Source of the DNA: Zea mays
Taxonomy: Eukaryota; Streptophyta; Magnoliopsida; Poales; Poaceae
NCBI RefSeq assembly: GCF_902167145.1
Contig: NC_050102.1
Location: 13,392,850-13,456,849 of the forward strand
Reading direction: 5' to 3'
DNA length: 64,000 bases
Both the position numbers and the translations under genes were made by a program. Below, piece after piece: positions 11,393 to 22,911 of the stretch. Positions within the stretch are counted from its first letter, which is position 1; each line of letters opens with the position of its first letter. The notes under the pieces were generated by a model. The model ran no database searches, was not told the DNA's origin, and worked only from the letters and a program-made list of their open reading frames with translations.

Positions 11393-12150
11393 CGGCAGTG
11401 AGGTCCGGGAGCGAGACCCCCACGGCGTCCCCGTCCCCATCCGCGCCCGGGACGCCCACGACCGCTGCAGCGGCTCCCTCGAATCCCGCCCGCGGATCCC
11501 GATCCGGACGCGGAGGATGACCTCGATCCCGCGCCCGGCCGCGGACGCGACAGACACTCGCGTCGATGCATCGACCTCCGCGGCGAGCTCCAGATCCCGC
11601 CGGGCCTCGGCCGGCAGTGAGGTCCGGGAGCGAGACCCCCACAGCGGCAAAGAGGCCCGCGGCGGCAGTAAGGTCTGGGAGGGAGACCCCCACGGCGTCC
11701 CCGTCCTCGTCCCCATCCGCGCCCGGGACGCCCACGGCCGCGGCAGCGGCTCCCTCGAATCCTGCCCGCGGATCCCGATCCGGACGCGGAGGATGACCTC
11801 GATCCCGCGCCCGGCCACGGATGTGGTAGACGCCCGCGTCGACGCATCGACCTCCGCGGCGAGCTCCAGATCCTGTCGGGCCTCGGCCGGCAGAGAGGTC
11901 CGGGAGCGAGACCCCCACGGCGGCAGTGAGGCCCGCGGCGGCAGTGAGGTCTGGGAGCAAGACCCCCACGGCGTCCCCGTCCCCATCCGCGCCCGGGACG
12001 CCCACGGCCGCGGCAACGGCTCTCTCGAATCCCGCCCGCGGATCCCAATCCGGACGTGGAGGATGACCTCGATCTCGCGCCCAGCCGCAGCAGACGCCCG
12101 CGTCGACGCATCGACCTCCGCGGCGAGCTCCAGATCCCGTCGGGCTTCGG
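11393..12150. repeat. GC-rich tandem repeat, about 3 copies of about 273 bp
   Basis: The motif GGCAGTGAGGTCCGGGAGCG or a variant recurs near 11393, 11663 and 11938. GGATCCCGATCCGGACGCGG recurs near 11495 and 11770, with a variant near 12040. The very high GC content and repetition open long frames on both strands, which are not evidence of genes. It is probably the amplified first exon of a captured gene. Confidence 0.8.
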
Positions 12151-12499
12151 CCGCGAGGAGGCGGCGCCGGGGTCGGCGGAGCCGGACACGCGGAGGGGAG
12201 GCGCGCGCGGGGACGCCACCCGGAGGAATGACGACGTCGAGAGAGGCCAGGCGCCGGCCAATGCCGACCGGAACGGCAACGGAGCGCTTGCAGACACAGA
12301 CGTGAGGAAGAAGGCCGAGGACGTAGAGGCGAAGCGGAAGGCGGAGGAGGCCGAGGCCGAGGCGAGGAGGAAGAAGGAGGATGAGGAGTGGGATGCCGAT
12401 CTGGCTGCGTACTACCAGGAGCAGTGGGCGACTGAGGATGAAGGAGCTACGGGCGCTGCCGCCGCCACTGCTGAGACGGCCCCGCTGGCCGCTGTATGA
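12056..12499 (+). pseudogene. Captured coding fragment of unknown origin, charged and coiled-coil-like
   Basis: This frame continues out of the GC-rich repeat. It encodes an acidic/basic segment rich in Glu, Lys, Arg and Ala (KKAEDVEAKRKAEEAEAEAR) followed by WDADLAAYYQEQW and an alanine-rich end. It has the composition of a real exon, unlike the shadow frames. I do not recognise the parent gene. Confidence 0.35.
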
Positions 12500-13911
12500 G
12501 GCGTCGGGACTCCGGTGTGGTGTAACCGAGAACCCCGGATGGGGTGAGTTCGCTGCTCTCAACTTTGTGTTGCTTCATATAATGGTGAATTGCAGCCCGC
12601 ATTTTGCGCACCAGATGTTTTCTTGGTCGAGCCTTGATGATACTGATGTTCTAGGAATAATCAATAGCCCTCCTGATAGTGATAGCCGACATACTTATAC
12701 TTCAGTTAGTGTCCAATTATTTGCTACTCGTCGAAGTCAGTTTTTGTCAAATAATGAAAAAAGGGCTCAAAAATGGAACGGGGTCTGTAGTGTGAGTTGA
12801 CTAAACTGGTTTTTTCTTAAAGCAATCTCTACTACAACATTACTACAACATCATTCATTTCCTTAGCTCCTGTTAGTGTCCATGAACACCATATCATTTG
12901 GAGATGTTACATCCTCCTGGGCTGTTTTCTCTTGTTGTGTACTTCTTTTAGTGTCCCTGGCACCATATCATTCATTTGGAGATATTCAATCAGCTGTATA
13001 GCTATGTAAAATTGGTTGCATTTTAGGTGATTTGTGGGCATTAAATTGCAATGTACCAGAAATCGATCTTAATTTATGCAATGGATTATATGGGAAAAAC
13101 CATACCCTGGATTGGATCTAGGCTGAAACCAGTTACTTTATCTAGGCTAAAATTGTTAGTTCTCTACAAAAGGTAGTCTAATTAGGCTTTGATACCCGAA
13201 TTCAATGTTTATCACCTACTTTTAGAAAAAAAGTTAGTCATCTTCATAATCCAGTTGATACATATTCACAAATTTGTACATGAGTAAAAGGCAACAACTT
13301 TTCTCAATTTATCCAGAAAATGACTTATTTTTAGGAACCAATACTTAGCATGGGGGGGGCTGGTGTATTTATTTTTAGGAATCAAAGGTGGAGAAACTTG
13401 CAAAGTTGGAACTTGCAGTCTCCGCTTTTTCTTTGACAAATCTATTTTATTTGATTCTATGATTGCAGACAGAAGAAGGTGCAATTAGGACACAGATTTA
13501 AGGGAATTTACTCAGGACACAGATTTAAGGGAATTTACTTAACTGTCACTCACCTCACCTGCATTGATAGTATCTTGTTTTGATGACTCATAGTTTATTT
13601 ATATGACAAATCAAACGTGATGGGAAAAACTAAACCTATGGTGTTGTAGAAAGTAGAAATTGGTTAGACATACAGCTTGGAGCACTCGTCCAAGTTTTGC
13701 TATATGTTCCGCAAAGTGGTGTTCACCGAAGTGTGGACGCCATCAATTGTTTTGCCTTTGTGTACCTTCGGCTTCTTCTTGCCACAATATGTTATATAAT
13801 TTTCTAAAGGCTGTTCTTGTAATTATCTTGTTGCACATAGCTCATTTTGGTACTCCTAAATGCAACGTAGCTTTGCATTCAGCTCATTATTCATGTTTGC
13901 CATTCATGCAG

Positions 13912-14001
13912 ATTGCAATCCCCGTTGTGCCAACAGTGAGGGTGGTTATCACTTTCACCAAGTTTGTCCCCCTCATCGAGCCTGAGGAGTTCTTCACTAT
14001 T
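13912..14001 (+). pseudogene. Captured exon fragment, ANKRD13-like (GPCR-chaperone) protein
   Basis: After an acceptor (CATTCATGCAG at 13901-13911) the frame reads IAIPVVPTVRVVITFTKF and a few more residues. This is close to the C-terminal IAIPV.PTV.V..TFT.F segment of plant ankyrin-repeat proteins with a GPCR-chaperone domain. Only about 30 residues are present, so the assignment is tentative. Confidence 0.45.
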
Positions 14002-14283
14002 GACTAATGAAGTTATTTTTAGAAACAATGGTCAAGGACCCCACTCTGGCTCTATAGTATATAACAGAAGCTCACCACACAAGATCGATAACCCTTTCAG
14101 ATCATACTATACCAAGCTGCTACTTCACTTCAGTAGAACAATTGATCACACACAAGAAGTTCAGATCAGAAAATGCAGGCTGTCGCTACTCCCATCAGGT
14201 TCTCGGATGTGTTCCCATCAAGGGCTGACCGTGGAGAAGAGCACGGTGGTGGTTAGTGTCCCTGTTGTTGTCACGGCGGTGGT

Positions 14284-14331
14284 TCCGTGAAGATCAAGAG
14301 GAGCAAGGATGTTGTCAAGTTCAAGGTGCGC
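14284..14331 (+). pseudogene. Captured exon fragment of ribosomal protein L38
   Basis: The frame reads SVKIKRSKDVVKFKVR, essentially identical to an internal segment of plant cytosolic ribosomal protein L38 (eL38). The flanking codons do not continue the protein, so it is a single short exon piece. Confidence 0.75.
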
Positions 14332-14399
14332 CCGTTGCAACTCCAACCTGTTCCCCCCCAATTCAGCACCAAAGACAGATTCGTTGTAAGGAACTTCAA

Positions 14400-14600
14400 A
14401 ATCTGGAGGCGCTTAGGATGCCCCAGCCCGCTGGTTTTGTCTCCGTGCAGCCGTCCGATGGTCAACCCACGCCGAGCAACGTCTCGAACAAGAATATGAA
14501 GCACGGTGGCGAGGTGCTGTTCTTGGATGGCGCCGGGGAGGTCGCCGTCACCATCAGTCGCAACTCGCAACAGCCTCTCTCCACAGTCCCTGCACCCGGT
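14400..14600 (+). pseudogene. Captured coding fragment of unknown origin
   Basis: An open frame reads through MPQPAGFVSVQPSDG and KHGGEVLFLDGAGEVAVTIS and ends near a possible GTACGC donor at 14598. It has the look of a real exon (hydrophobic pattern, mixed composition) but I do not recognise it. It lies just downstream of the L38 fragment on the same strand. Confidence 0.3.
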
Positions 14601-14991
14601 ACGCCCTAAAATCCCTAGCTAAAATCAGTTAACACTTAATACCACTAGGTAATATCTGAAAAATGAAAGGAAAACTGTGGAACTTCATAAGTTTAACAAG
14701 GAACACAAAAATAACATGAACAATTTAGTTCAAATGGTACTGAGACGCATACCTCTTTCAAAAGGCAAAGAGAATCTGAAGATTTTCCAGCCAGTTGATC
14801 ACGCAGAACTTGGATCTCGTTCTCAGTGTCCATTGCCTAGACATGTATCCAGATGACTTGAAACATATTTGGTACCCCATAAGCTCCATAATTAATCAAA
14901 TAAATGCATTGCCATTACTAGATTCTTGCTCTTAGTACTTGGTGTTGTTCGTTACACCTAATCATGCACTTATGATGATCTAACATAGCAG

Positions 14992-15145
14992 GTGAATCTT
15001 CCGGTGAATATGCGGTCTGTGACTTATTCGCAGAGCCAAAATTACCAACAAGATGATTTCCATAAAACTGTTGCACGGACCTTGAGCCAAGGATCAACAC
15101 CGATGAGCATGGATTTTCATCCACTTCAACAAACTCTTCTTCTTG
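14992..15145 (+). pseudogene. Captured exon of a TOPLESS-related corepressor
   Basis: Flanked by an acceptor (ATAGCAG, ending 14991) and a donor (GTAAAT from 15146). It encodes 51 residues including VNLPVNMRSVTYSQSQ and LSQGSTPMSMDFHPLQQTLL. This is the junction between the linker and the first WD40 repeat of TOPLESS/TPR corepressors, which have SMDFHPVQQT..LVGTN at this place. The frame is open and the splice sites preserved. Only one exon was captured, so no working repressor is encoded. Confidence 0.8.
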
Positions 15146-15596
15146 GTAAATTCTTACTGTATTAATGTTTCTTTATTATAAAAGTTTGGGTTAGTCCCTG
15201 TTCTGCCATCTTAGTATGCTGTATTTACCCTTGGCTCGCTGCAGTCTGCGTTCTAGAATTCTCAAATCTAGCCAAATTTTATTCGGATTTGTTAATTTCT
15301 CACTGTAAAAAAATTGATATCTTGTGATTAAATTTGAGGGCATGTCTATCATGGCAAAATCACGATGCATCACTGTACCTTCATAGTTGTGTATTTCTGT
15401 ATTATAATTTCGACTAATTGTTATTTTGTTTACATGATTCAATTTTGTTCCTTTCCCCCCTCTTGGCAGACAATGGCCACTTCTCCCCAAGCGAAAAAAA
15501 TCTGCTAGAAGACCTTAGAGGGCTTTAACATTGGGATGGATATTTGGGCCCTTACCTTGCTTTAAGTGGAGATTCAGTTTTCTGTTTTCACTTAAT

Positions 15597-15743
15597 ATGA
15601 CAACTGAAGAGCGAAAGACTTTGAAGGGCACAGAGTCTTCAGCTCCTTCTGTTCCTCCTGATGGAGGAGTCAGCAAGGAACCTAAAAAAGGGGGAGATTA
15701 CCCAATGGGTGAATTTCTATCCGCTTATTGGAACCACTCATCA
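15597..15743 (+). pseudogene. Captured coding fragment of unknown origin, before the MYB exon
   Basis: The ATG at 15597 opens MTTEERKTLKGTESSAPSV and ends NHSSG near a possible GTTTTA donor. It could be the N-terminal exon of the MYB gene that follows, but the splice phases do not agree (one base left here, two needed). It may come from another gene or use another donor. Confidence 0.3.
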
Positions 15744-15805
15744 GGTTTTATGATATGCATATTCCTTCTTAATTCTTATACATGTTTGTTTATCTCTGGC
15801 TTCAG

Positions 15806-15860
15806 GAGGACAACTGGTCCAGCACGCCGCTCATCCAAGGGCAACTGGACTCTAGAAGAG
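15806..15860 (+). pseudogene. Captured exon of a three-repeat MYB (MYB3R) transcription factor
   Basis: After the acceptor CTTCAG (ending 15805) the frame reads RRTTGPARRSSKGNWTLEE and stops at a GTAAAG donor. This is the start of the first MYB repeat of plant MYB3R proteins, which have RRT.GP.RRS.KG.WT.EED here. The rest of the DNA-binding domain is absent. Confidence 0.8.
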
Positions 15861-16310
15861 GTAAAGTTGGCACTCTGGTTTCCTAAATTCGTTAATAGCA
15901 TGCATTTTCAGTACAACATTTGAATAATGATGTAAATAACCTATCTTAGTTAGCTTTGTTGAATGCTATGCATTTTTAGTTAGACTCATTTGCTCATTAC
16001 TTTTTTATTTTGCTTGATCTGTTAATGAAATAAAAAAGTACCCTGTCCTTAAGGTGCATGAACTCTGTAATCCTTGTTGATTTCCGACCATGAATCAGCT
16101 GAATTGTTATTTTTTATCATGTATTGTTAGGTACAGAGTTCATGCCCATACCATTTATATTATTCTTAGCCTGCCCATACCACTTTGATTTCATTTTTCG
16201 TCCATGTTTCAGTTGAATTTTCCTAACAAACTATGGTGTTAATGCCATGGATGCTTGTGTGTATTGGTGGTTTGCTATTCTCACGTGTGGTTTCCTTGTG
16301 GTGTTGTTCT

Positions 16311-16463
16311 GAGGTCTACTTAACACTTTTGTCGTGGTTGTATGGTGTTGGGATTCACTAGGAGGTCTACTTAACACTTTTGTCGTGGTTGTATGGTGTT
16401 GGGATTCACTAGGAGGTCTACTTAACACTTTTGTCGTGGTTGTATGGTGTTGGGATTCACTAG
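16311..16463. repeat. Tandem repeat, 3 copies of 51 bp
   Basis: GAGGTCTACTTAACACTTTT recurs at 16311, 16362 and 16413 in near-perfect 51-bp units. 51 is a multiple of three, so the minus strand shows an open 17-residue repeat. That is a by-product of the period, not evidence of a gene. Confidence 0.9.
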
Positions 16464-17432
16464 GAATGCGATCGTAGCGGCTCGAGCTCTTCCTTACCAA
16501 GAGGAACACAAACAGAGCTCAGGTTTTTTTTTATTTTGCTCTGCATTATCTACTGCTTCTCCATTTGATAAGTAACCGATCAATTTTTTGAATATTTCGA
16601 GCACATCGGAGGTGTAGGAGTTGGTGAACACCCATGATCTGTAGATGTCGCAGTTGGAAGGGTCCAGGAAGATTTATGCACAGGGAGTAAGTGACAAGCA
16701 ATTGTTTTAGATGCTCCTGTGTTTTTTGCCTTCAGTTTCTTGATGTAGTTGTTGCCTAAATTTTTGTACCTTGTTAATCGTACTGGAGATGCTACTTCAT
16801 GTGGAGTTGGTATGTAGGATGATTATCACGAGTACTTCAAGCGCTCATTTGAGGAAGACATCGCTGCGCAAGTGCCTCAAGGAGTGGAATGGTGAGCCCC
16901 TGTCCATCTGCTGAACAGAGAAAATATGAGGAGCAAATGACTGCATTTTTAGTTAACCATTTTATTCCTAAATGACTGCATACTTCTCCCTTATCCATGT
17001 ATTTAGACGTTTCTGCAATCATTATGCATACTTCTCTCTTGTCTAATCTCTTGTAAAGAACAAGTTCCTTTGTGCCTGACATATTGGGTTTTGATTCTTA
17101 GGGGTTACAACTATTGATTGGGGGAAATCAGGCAGAGGAGGGCATGTTGACGGACCAAGTGGCGAGGCAAAATTTTCTAATGATTTTGAAGTTCATTATA
17201 TTGGCAGTAGCTGATGATCCCTTCTGTGATGGACCGAGTAAACCAAGCAATTCGGGATATTCAACTCCACTTTGATGACTGTGTGTACCAGCATGAGATG
17301 TTGATTACAATTAACGACATATTTATTGTTGTTTATTTTTTATTTTTCATATTATAGTGATGTTTGTTGTTCCGTATCTATGTTTTATACTAACTTTTTT
17401 ACTTTCGTTGCAACGCACGGGCATATACCTAG

Positions 17433-17849
17433 TTAAGGGCATAAATCTAATTTTACCGGGTTGCATCCCGTGCCTATAAATAGGTGAACAGTACCCCTGT
17501 ATTGTTCACGCTGACTAGTATTCACTCGCACGTCACATTTGAATTCCTACCTTCTATCAAGCCGAAGGTACAAATGTAATTTGATATTGTTACTGTTTAT
17601 TCATGATTATTCAATGAGAATATAAATAATCTAATGATTTAATATGTATATTCATATTCTTTATGTGGAACGCATGCTTCTATGTTTACATTAAATATTG
17701 GATTGATGAAGGTATCACCTTCATGACCTTCGTCGGAAGATCATTATATCCTGAGGGAGATAATGCTTCGAAGGACGAAGGTCTTTGACCATTAACATTT
17801 AGTGTTGCCTTGTTCTTAACTCATAGCATTTGAGAACAAGTACCCAACA
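17433..17849 (+). repeat. 5' LTR of element B, second part
   Basis: Resumes TTAAGGGCATAAAT exactly where the first part stopped, and ends TACCCAACA. CCTATAAATAGGTGAACAG near 17474 is the LTR TATA box. It is followed directly by the primer-binding site. Combined LTR length is 630 bp against 644 bp for the 3' LTR. Confidence 0.9.
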
Positions 17850-20800
17850 TTGGCGCCCACCTCCGGTGAACTCACTTCCACTGTTGAGCTGATGGCTTCG
17901 TTCAACAATCAAGCCGAAGCACCTTCGGTTACGAAGCTGGTGCTCCCAATCACGGGCGGTTCAAGTTCAGAGCCAGCCAACAAGAAGCAGAAGAAGGAAG
18001 CACAGAGAAGAGTGCAGCATGTTGGGGTGCAAGGACCCTTTGTCAGATCCAAGTGGTCCCACATCCCAATCACCTTCTCCCAGGAGGATCTTTAGCTCAA
18101 AGATTATCCTCACAACGATGCTATGGTTATATCATGTGTCATCAAAGGATTTCTGGTCCACAATGTTCTGGTTGACACAGGCAGTGCAGCGAACATCATA
18201 TTTGCAAAGGCTTTCAGGCAGATGCAAGAGCCAGAGGACAAAATTCATGATGCTACACACCCTCTTTGTGGCTTCGGAGGAAGACATATTGTGGCATTTA
18301 GTAAAATCACAATGTCAGTTACCTTTAGTTATGTTCATAACACAAGGTCTGAGCAGGTTATCTTTGACATTGTTGACATGGATTACCCATACAATGCAAT
18401 CATTGGTCGAGGGACGCTTAATGCCTTCGAAGCCATACTTCATCTAGCATACTTATGCATGAAGATACCTTCGGAACAAGGGCCCATTGCTGTCCATGGA
18501 AGTCAAGAAGCTGCCAGAAGGGCTGAAGGGAGTTGGATAGATTCAAAGGCAATCCATAACATAGATGGAGTTGAAGCTTGTCAACAATATAAGCATAAGA
18601 GAGAGAAGGCTGCTTCGGCAGATCAACCGAAGCCTATGCTCATATGTGAAGATATAACAGATCAAAGGGTACTGCTGGGATCTCAGCTTTCCGATGAGCA
18701 AGAAAAGACTCTGCTAAGATTTTTGTTCAACAACAAAGATGTCTTCGCTTGGACAGCTAATGATCTTTGTGGTGTCAACAGAGATGTCATCGAGCATTCA
18801 CTTAATGTGGATCTATCTTTTAGGCCAAGGAAGCAAAGACTTCGGAAGATGTCTGATGATAAAGCTGAAGGTGCTCGGAACAAAGTAAAAAGACTTCTTA
18901 GTGCTGGTGTTATAAGAGAAGTAACATATCCAGAATGGCTAGCCAACACTGTTATGGTGAAGAAGGCTAATGGCAAATGAAGAATGTGTATTGATTTCAC
19001 AGATCTCAACAAAGCATGTCCAAAGGACGAATTCCCATTACCAAGAATAGACACCCTTGTAGATGCAGCAGCTTCTTCGAAGCTCATGAGTTTACTGGAC
19101 TGCTATTCAGGCTATCATCAAATTTGGATGAAGAAGGAAGATGAGCCAAAGACTAGCTTCATAACTCCTAGTGGCACTTATTGCTACATTCGGATGCCTG
19201 AGGGGCTCAAAAATGCTAGAGGAAGCTTCAGCAGAATGACAGCCAAGGTCCTTCATTCTCAAATAGGCAGGAATGTGCTGACTTATGTTGATGACATCAT
19301 AGTAAAAAGCACAAAGCAAGAGAATCATATTGCTGACTTGCAAGAGACATTTGCCAATTTTAGGCAAGCTGGTCTTAAACTAAATCCAGAAAAGTGTGTT
19401 TTTGGAGTAAAGAAGGGCAAATTCCTTAGCTGTCTGGTGTCAACGAAGGGAATCAAAGCTAACCCAAATAAGATTGAAGCTATCCTTCGGATGGAGCCGC
19501 CAAATTCAAAGAAGGGGGCTCAACGGTTGGCAGGAAGGCTGGCATCATTAAATAGATTTATATCAAGATTAGCATAAAGGAATCTACCATTCTTTGAAAT
19601 ACTAAAGTCAGTCGAAGTTTTCCAATGGGGTCCGGCTCAGCAAAGGGCTTTTGAAGAGTTAAAACAATACTTGATAGACTTGACAACTCTAACTCCACCT
19701 TCGCCAGGGGCTCTATTACTCCTATATGTAGCAGCCTCTCACTCCGTAGTTAGTGCGGCGCTTGTACAGGAGAAGCAAGATTGTCAAGTTAAAAGACAAG
19801 CTCCAGTATATTTCGTCTCCAAAGTTCTAAGCTTATCAAAGAAAAATTATACAGAATTGGAGAAGGTGTTATATGTTGTGTTGATGGCCTCAAGGAAGCT
19901 TCGGCATTACTTTCAAGCATATCATATAATTGTTCCTTCATCACAACCGCTGAAGGACATAATGAGGAATAGAGAATCCACTGGGAGGATCGGAAAATGG
20001 GCTGTCGAGCTCAATGAATTCTCTATTGATTATGTACACAGATCCTTAATTCAGTCCCAGGCATTAGCAGATTTCATTGCTGATTGGATGCCAGGGGCTC
20101 AGGGAGAAGAAGTAACAAAAGATGCCGAAGCCTGGACAGTCTTCTATGATGGTTCTTGGGGAACCTTCGGTGGAGGAACAGCTGCTGTTCTAGTAGCGCC
20201 CTCCAAAGTCAGAACATGCTATGCAGCAAGACTGGACTTTTGTTGTACAAATAACATTGTTGAGTATGAAGCCCTTCTGTTGGGGCTTCGAAAGCTAAAA
20301 GCAATGGGAATAAGAAGAGCAGTCCTTAAAACTGATGCCCAGGTCATTGATGGCCATGTAGATAAAAGCAGCAAGGCAAGGGACCCGAAGCTTGAAAAAT
20401 ATTTGGACACAGTCCGAAGGTTGGAGGCTTCCTTCGAAGGTTTTTCTGTAAAAAATATTCCAAGAGGGGAAAATGAACATGCAGATCTGCTAGCTAAGTC
20501 AGCAGCACAGGGGCTCCCTTTACCTTTAGAAGTATTCTTTGAAACAATAAAAGCACCTTCGGTCGAACTTCTGGAGAGAGCAGTGCTCGCAATATCACCT
20601 GTACATAGTGAATATTGGAGGACTGAAATCATATCTTTTCTCCAGGGTAACTGTCTTTCGGACGACGAAGTTTATAACAAAAGAATGGAAGCAAGGACAA
20701 GACCATATGTCATAATAGAAGGGGAGTTACAGAAACATGGAGTCTGCTCTCCACTTCTCAAGTGTTTATCCAGAACCGAAGGTATAGAGCTAATGAAGGA

Positions 20801-21839
20801 AATACATGTATGTTTGTGTGGATCTCACATTGGGTCTAGGCCTTTGCTGGGGAAGGTTTTTAGACAAGGATTTTATTGTCCGAAGGCAGCTTTGGATGCA
20901 GCAGATCTGGTTCAAAAGTGCGAAAATTGTCAAAAATGTGCAAGAGACCAGAAACAACCTTCGTCGCTAACTCAGTTAATACAGCCAACCTGGCCATTGC
21001 AAAGATGGGGCCTAGATTTGTTGGGTCCACTCCCACCAGCACAAGACAACTTAAAGTATGTTGTAGTGGCAGTAGAATATTTTTCCAAGTGGATTGAGGC
21101 GAAGCCCTTAGCTACAATAACTTCGGTCACGGTCCAAAAATTCTTTTGGCAAAATATTGTTTGTCGCTTCGGTGTGCTGAAGGCAATAACTGTGGACAAT
21201 GGTACATAGTTTGATGCTGAAGCATTCAAAGATTTTTGTGACTGAATTGGTACGAATATTTATTTTGCATCAGTTAGGCATCCAAAATCAAATGGGCTGA
21301 TAGAAAGAGCAAATGGCATTATAATGACAGGAATAATGAAGCTAATCTTCATCCAGACCAGAGGAAAGTGGCCAGACGAGCTGATTAAAGTGGTGTGGAG
21401 CCACAATACAACTGCGTCAAGGTCAACAGGATTTACACCCTTCAAGCTCTTATTTGGTGACGAAGCAATAACTCCAGAAGAAGCAAAGATAGGGTCAATA
21501 AGAACAATAGCTTCGACAGAAGATGAAGCTGATTATCAAGTAACAAAAGATACTATAGAAGGGACCAGACTTCAGGTTATAGAGCACATCAATAAATATC
21601 AGGCTGAAACAATAAAGTGGTGTGATAGAAAAGTTCAATTGAAAAACATCAAGCCAGGGCATCTGGTGCTTCGGAGAGTGGCCAACCCGGATACAGTGGG
21701 CAAGTTGCAACTGAAGTGGGAAGGTCCTTTTCTAGTAGTATCTTCGTCAAGACCCGGTTCTTATAGATTGAAGGATATGGACGGCAACGACATACCCAGA
21801 TCTTGGAATGCGGATGAGCTTCGGCGATACTACGTGTAA
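17850..21839 (+). pseudogene. Gypsy pol of element B (protease, RT, two RNase H domains, integrase), broken by stops
   Basis: The leader after the primer site has the shared ACCTCCGGTGAACTCACTTCC segment and then a short charged stretch, not a gag. The aspartic protease has VDTGSA at 18171-18188. Reverse transcriptase has YVDD at 19284-19295. RNase H follows, then a second, archaeal-type RNase H beginning FYDGSWG near 20139, the mark of the Tat/Ogre lineage. Integrase shows a zinc-binding region (C..C in KCENCQKC), GLDLLGP, DNGT and GLIERANG, giving the D,D,E residues. In-frame stops lie at 18093-18095, 18978-18980 (TGG to TGA), 19575-19577, 21207-21209 and about 21242. It ends at TAA 21837-21839. 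No chromodomain was seen. Confidence 0.9.
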
Positions 21840-22026
21840 TCTGATGTAATCTTTTCTCATTTTTTCTATGGCACCCTTTTCCTTTCAAAAGGGGAGAAAG
21901 GTTTTTATGGGGCCATAACTTGTAATTTTTCATTCTTATTTAGCCCTACGAGGGCCAAATCCCCCAAAGATGTAATATGTAAAACCTGAGCCTGCACCAT
22001 CGTGTGCAAAGAAGAAAAATAGGGAG

Positions 22027-22399
22027 AAGCTCAAAAGAAGTCCCCAAGGGGATGCAGAGCATGACGAAGCTGCAAAAAAGTCGTTCCTAAAGGAGCGCAG
22101 CGTAAGTTTTCTGCTCAAAAGTCGTTCCTAAGGGAATGCAGAGCCAAAAATTTGACGAAGATGCAAAAGTTGTTCCTAAGGGAGCGCAGAGTAAGTTTTT
22201 TGCTCAAAAGTCGTTCCAAAGGGAATGCAGAGCCAAATACCACCGAAATATAAGGTGAAGAAGTTCAAAAGTCGTTCCTAAGGGGATGCAGAACTTAAAT
22301 GCCACCGAAATAGAAGGTGAAGAAGCTCAAAAGTCGTTCCTAAGGGGATGCAGAGCTTAAAAGACTCAAAAGTCGTTCCTAAGGGGATGCAGAGTCTGG
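22027..22399 (+). repeat. Hairpin repeat array of element B (about 8 units)
   Basis: Each unit has a conserved loop around AAAAGTCGTTCCTAAGGGG plus ATGCA, flanked by short inverted arms. The arms differ but stay complementary: GCTGC/GCAGC, AAGTTC/GAACTT, AAGCTC/GAGCTT and AGACTC/GAGTCT. A second, smaller hairpin (CACC, GAAATATAA, GGTG) lies between some units. The array sits between pol and the end of the antisense gene. Confidence 0.8.
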
Positions 22400-22911
22400 G
22401 TGTGGTTTCGTGTGTGTGTTCAGGACATTTATTTGCACATTACATCATTCATTACATTCATCTACATTCATGTAGACATTCATAGGATCATCATCATCAT
22501 AACATGAAGCACAAATAGATACTTCAGCTTTGATAACAATGCTTCGATGAGAACGAAGAAGCAAGGACATGCTTCGTTGTGTACGAAAAGAAGGGAAGGT
22601 GTTTTTCGCCTTCGGCTCAAAATATACAAGTTTCGTCCGCAGCAAAGAAATTTATACATGGATGGAAAGGTAAAAATATATTACAAGGTATGGACAAATA
22701 TACAAAGTAATGTTCGATTTTTGATTACAATGTCTTGTACAAAGATAATACAAATGCTTCTAAGATCTATGCAGGCAGGCCTAAAAAACAGCTTCAGTAG
22801 CCTTCGGGATGTGCTTCGGACTATCAGTCTTCGGCACCATCATCTTGCACACATCAAAGCCGTATAAGGTAAAAAGTAATTGCAAGAAAAGGTAAGCAAT
22901 AGGTATAAGTT

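Larger units (their letters stand above)
8512..17432 (+). mobile_element. Helitron carrying fragments of several host genes (8.9 kb)
   Basis: The 5' terminus TCTCTACTACTTAT fits the maize Helitron consensus TCTMTAYTAMYHNW. The 3' terminus (GCAACGCACGGGCATATAC then CTAG at 17429-17432) fits the maize Helitron 3' end. It lies between A and T with no target duplication, and the intact empty site is visible in B's other LTR at 33872/33873. Inside are pieces of an adenine nucleotide carrier, an ANKRD13-like gene, ribosomal protein L38, a TOPLESS-type corepressor and a MYB3R factor, all on the plus strand. No Rep/helicase gene is present, so it is non-autonomous. 9154-10850 looks like captured intron and untranslated sequence; 12500-13900 and 16500-17400 hold no gene I recognise. 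Confidence 0.92.

Noticed and set aside
11121..12562. Several long overlapping frames (over 300 codons) on both strands
   Set aside because: They arise from a very GC-rich tandem repeat that rarely contains stop codons; six-frame openness and the repeated composition argue against real genes.
15597..15860. One spliced MYB3R N-terminus joining 15743 to 15806
   Set aside because: The splice phases do not match, so the two pieces were listed separately.
16311..16463. Regular 51-bp repeats as a possible CRISPR array or repeat protein
   Set aside because: Units abut without spacers and the context is a plant Helitron; the open frame follows from the period being a multiple of three.
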